From: CAVQOB01 sp963714325
GTDB lineage: Bacteria > Pseudomonadota > Alphaproteobacteria > Rhizobiales > Hyphomicrobiaceae
DNA: 64,000 nucleotides
Direction of reading: 5' to 3'
Assembly (NCBI GenBank): GCA_963714325.1
Contig: CAVQOB010000009.1
Location: 65,875-129,874, forward strand
Shown: piece after piece, positions 63,350 through 64,000 of the stretch
Numbering within the stretch: position 1 is the stretch's first letter
How the letters are laid out: each line of letters starts with the position of its first letter
The notes under the pieces: generated by a model
The model's database searches: none
Seen by the model: only the letters and a program-made list of their open reading frames with translations
What the model was told of the DNA's origin: nothing
Made by a program: the position numbers and the translations under genes

Positions 63350-64000
63350 ATGCGCGACGCCGTCATCTGTGAACCGATCCGAACGCCTGTCGGCGGCTAT
63401 GGTGGCACGCTGCAGGACGTTCCCGCGGCCGATCTGGCCGCGACTGTGGTCAAGGAGTTGGTGCGGCGCACGGGCGTCAAGAGTGCGGACATTGACGACG
63501 TCATTTTCGGGCAGGTTTATCCCAACAGTGAGGCACCAGCCATCGGGCGCATCGCGGCGCTCGATGCGGGTCTCGACATCTCGGTGCCCGGCACGCAAAT
63601 CGACCGGCGTTGCGGCTCGGGGCTGCAGGCCGTGATCAACGCGGCGATGGCCGTGCAGACGGGGGCGGCCGATCTGGTCATCGCGGGCGGCGCGGACTCG
63701 ATGAGCCAGGCCGAGTACTACAGCCTCGGCTCACGCTGGGGGCTGCGCGGACGTGAGGCCGAGTTCTATTGCCGGATCGGTCGCGGGCGCGTCACCTCGG
63801 GCGGCAAGTTCTATCCGGTGCCGGGCGGCATGCTGGAGACAGCCGAGAACCTGCGCCGCGAGTTTCAGATCTCGCGCTCCGAACAGGACGCATTCGCTGT
63901 CGCGTCACACGCCAAAGCTATTGCCGCGCAGAAGGCGGGACGGTTTGCTGATGAGTTGGTGCCGGTGACATTCAAAGGCCGCAAAGGCCAACAGGTTTTC
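63350..64000 (+). CDS. Acetyl-CoA C-acyltransferase (thiolase), 3' end outside the window
   Basis: The first 217 residues of a thiolase; the gene runs off the window. ICEPIRTPVGGYGGTLQDVP, the nucleophile Cys88 in DRRCGSGLQAVINAAMAV, and IAGGADSMSQAEYYSL are thiolase signatures. It would cleave a 3-oxoacyl-CoA in the last step of the operon's pathway. GGAG precedes ATG 63350. Partial at the right edge; the C-terminal His and second Cys are not seen. Confidence 0.92.
   Translation, partial: MRDAVICEPIRTPVGGYGGTLQDVPAADLAATVVKELVRRTGVKSADIDDVIFGQVYPNSEAPAIGRIAALDAGLDISVPGTQIDRRCGSGLQAVINAAMAVQTGAADLVIAGGADSMSQAEYYSLGSRWGLRGREAEFYCRIGRGRVTSGGKFYPVPGGMLETAENLRREFQISRSEQDAFAVASHAKAIAAQKAGRFADELVPVTFKGRKGQQVF

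Overview
The window looks like a chromosomal segment of a GC-rich alphaproteobacterium of the order Hyphomicrobiales, probably near the Bradyrhizobium/Rhodopseudomonas/Xanthobacteraceae group. The evidence is the cell-cycle regulators ctrA and sciP close together, an alphaproteobacterial fliJ, an SufE/DUF5330/DUF1491/DUF6456 housekeeping block, a Rhodobacter-type PmtA-like methyltransferase, a TipF-like degenerate EAL protein, and an ispE gene followed by a TPR lipoprotein-like gene. Species cannot be fixed from the sequence alone.

Layout. 0.1-5.7 kb: housekeeping and envelope genes (DUF6456, sufE, DUF5330, peptidoglycan-binding protein, DUF1491, small exported proteins, MBL hydrolase). 5.9-9.7 kb: a frameshifted glycine-rich exported protein, ctrA, fliJ, a lipoprotein and sciP. 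10.2-12.5 kb: mnmA, a pmtA-like methyltransferase and a tRNA with CAT anticodon. 12.5-19.1 kb: an integrase fragment overlapping the tRNA end, then a sugar ABC transporter/aldolase/PfkB kinase cluster in which three genes are broken by single-base insertions and a further permease survives only as a fragment. 19.1-25.3 kb: HAD hydrolase, a cluster of 31-nt repeats, the EAL protein, a class III aminotransferase, two cupin-type genes and a VOC protein, with a duplicated gene tail. 25.4-29.9 kb: an apparently translationally coupled minus-strand operon of an exported caspase-like peptidase and three tandem paralogues of an unrecognised six-cysteine secreted protein; this is the best candidate for an undescribed system. 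30-35.6 kb: broken MAPEG gene, DGPF/YciI plus ECF42-type sigma factor, AhpD-like protein, a degenerate SDR and a gamma-glutamyltransferase. 35.6-39.4 kb: repeat-rich accessory stretch with a decayed IS110-type element and an apparently intact IS4-type element. 39.5-44.9 kb: ispE, TPR protein, dehydratase, lipoprotein. 44.9-52.2 kb: NIPSNAP protein, Bug-type binding protein, FAD monooxygenase, DUF3859 protein and a complete polar amino-acid ABC transporter. 52.2-57.4 kb: hipBA with regularly spaced operator-like palindromes, a small HTH protein and a degenerate integrase. 57.4-64 kb: LysR regulator and SnoaL-like protein, then a CoA-ester pathway operon (CitE-like lyase, acyl-CoA synthetase, acyl-CoA dehydrogenase, thiolase) running off the end.

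How genes work together. CtrA and SciP form a known regulator/inhibitor pair controlling cell-cycle and flagellar genes, which fits the nearby fliJ. The ABC operon at 49.2-52.2 kb is complete (binding protein, two permeases, ATPase). The 59.3-64 kb operon reads as activation of a carboxylic acid to its CoA ester, oxidation and thiolysis. The sugar cluster at 13-18.8 kb would import and catabolise a sugar if intact, but lacks an ATPase gene and is decayed as sequenced.
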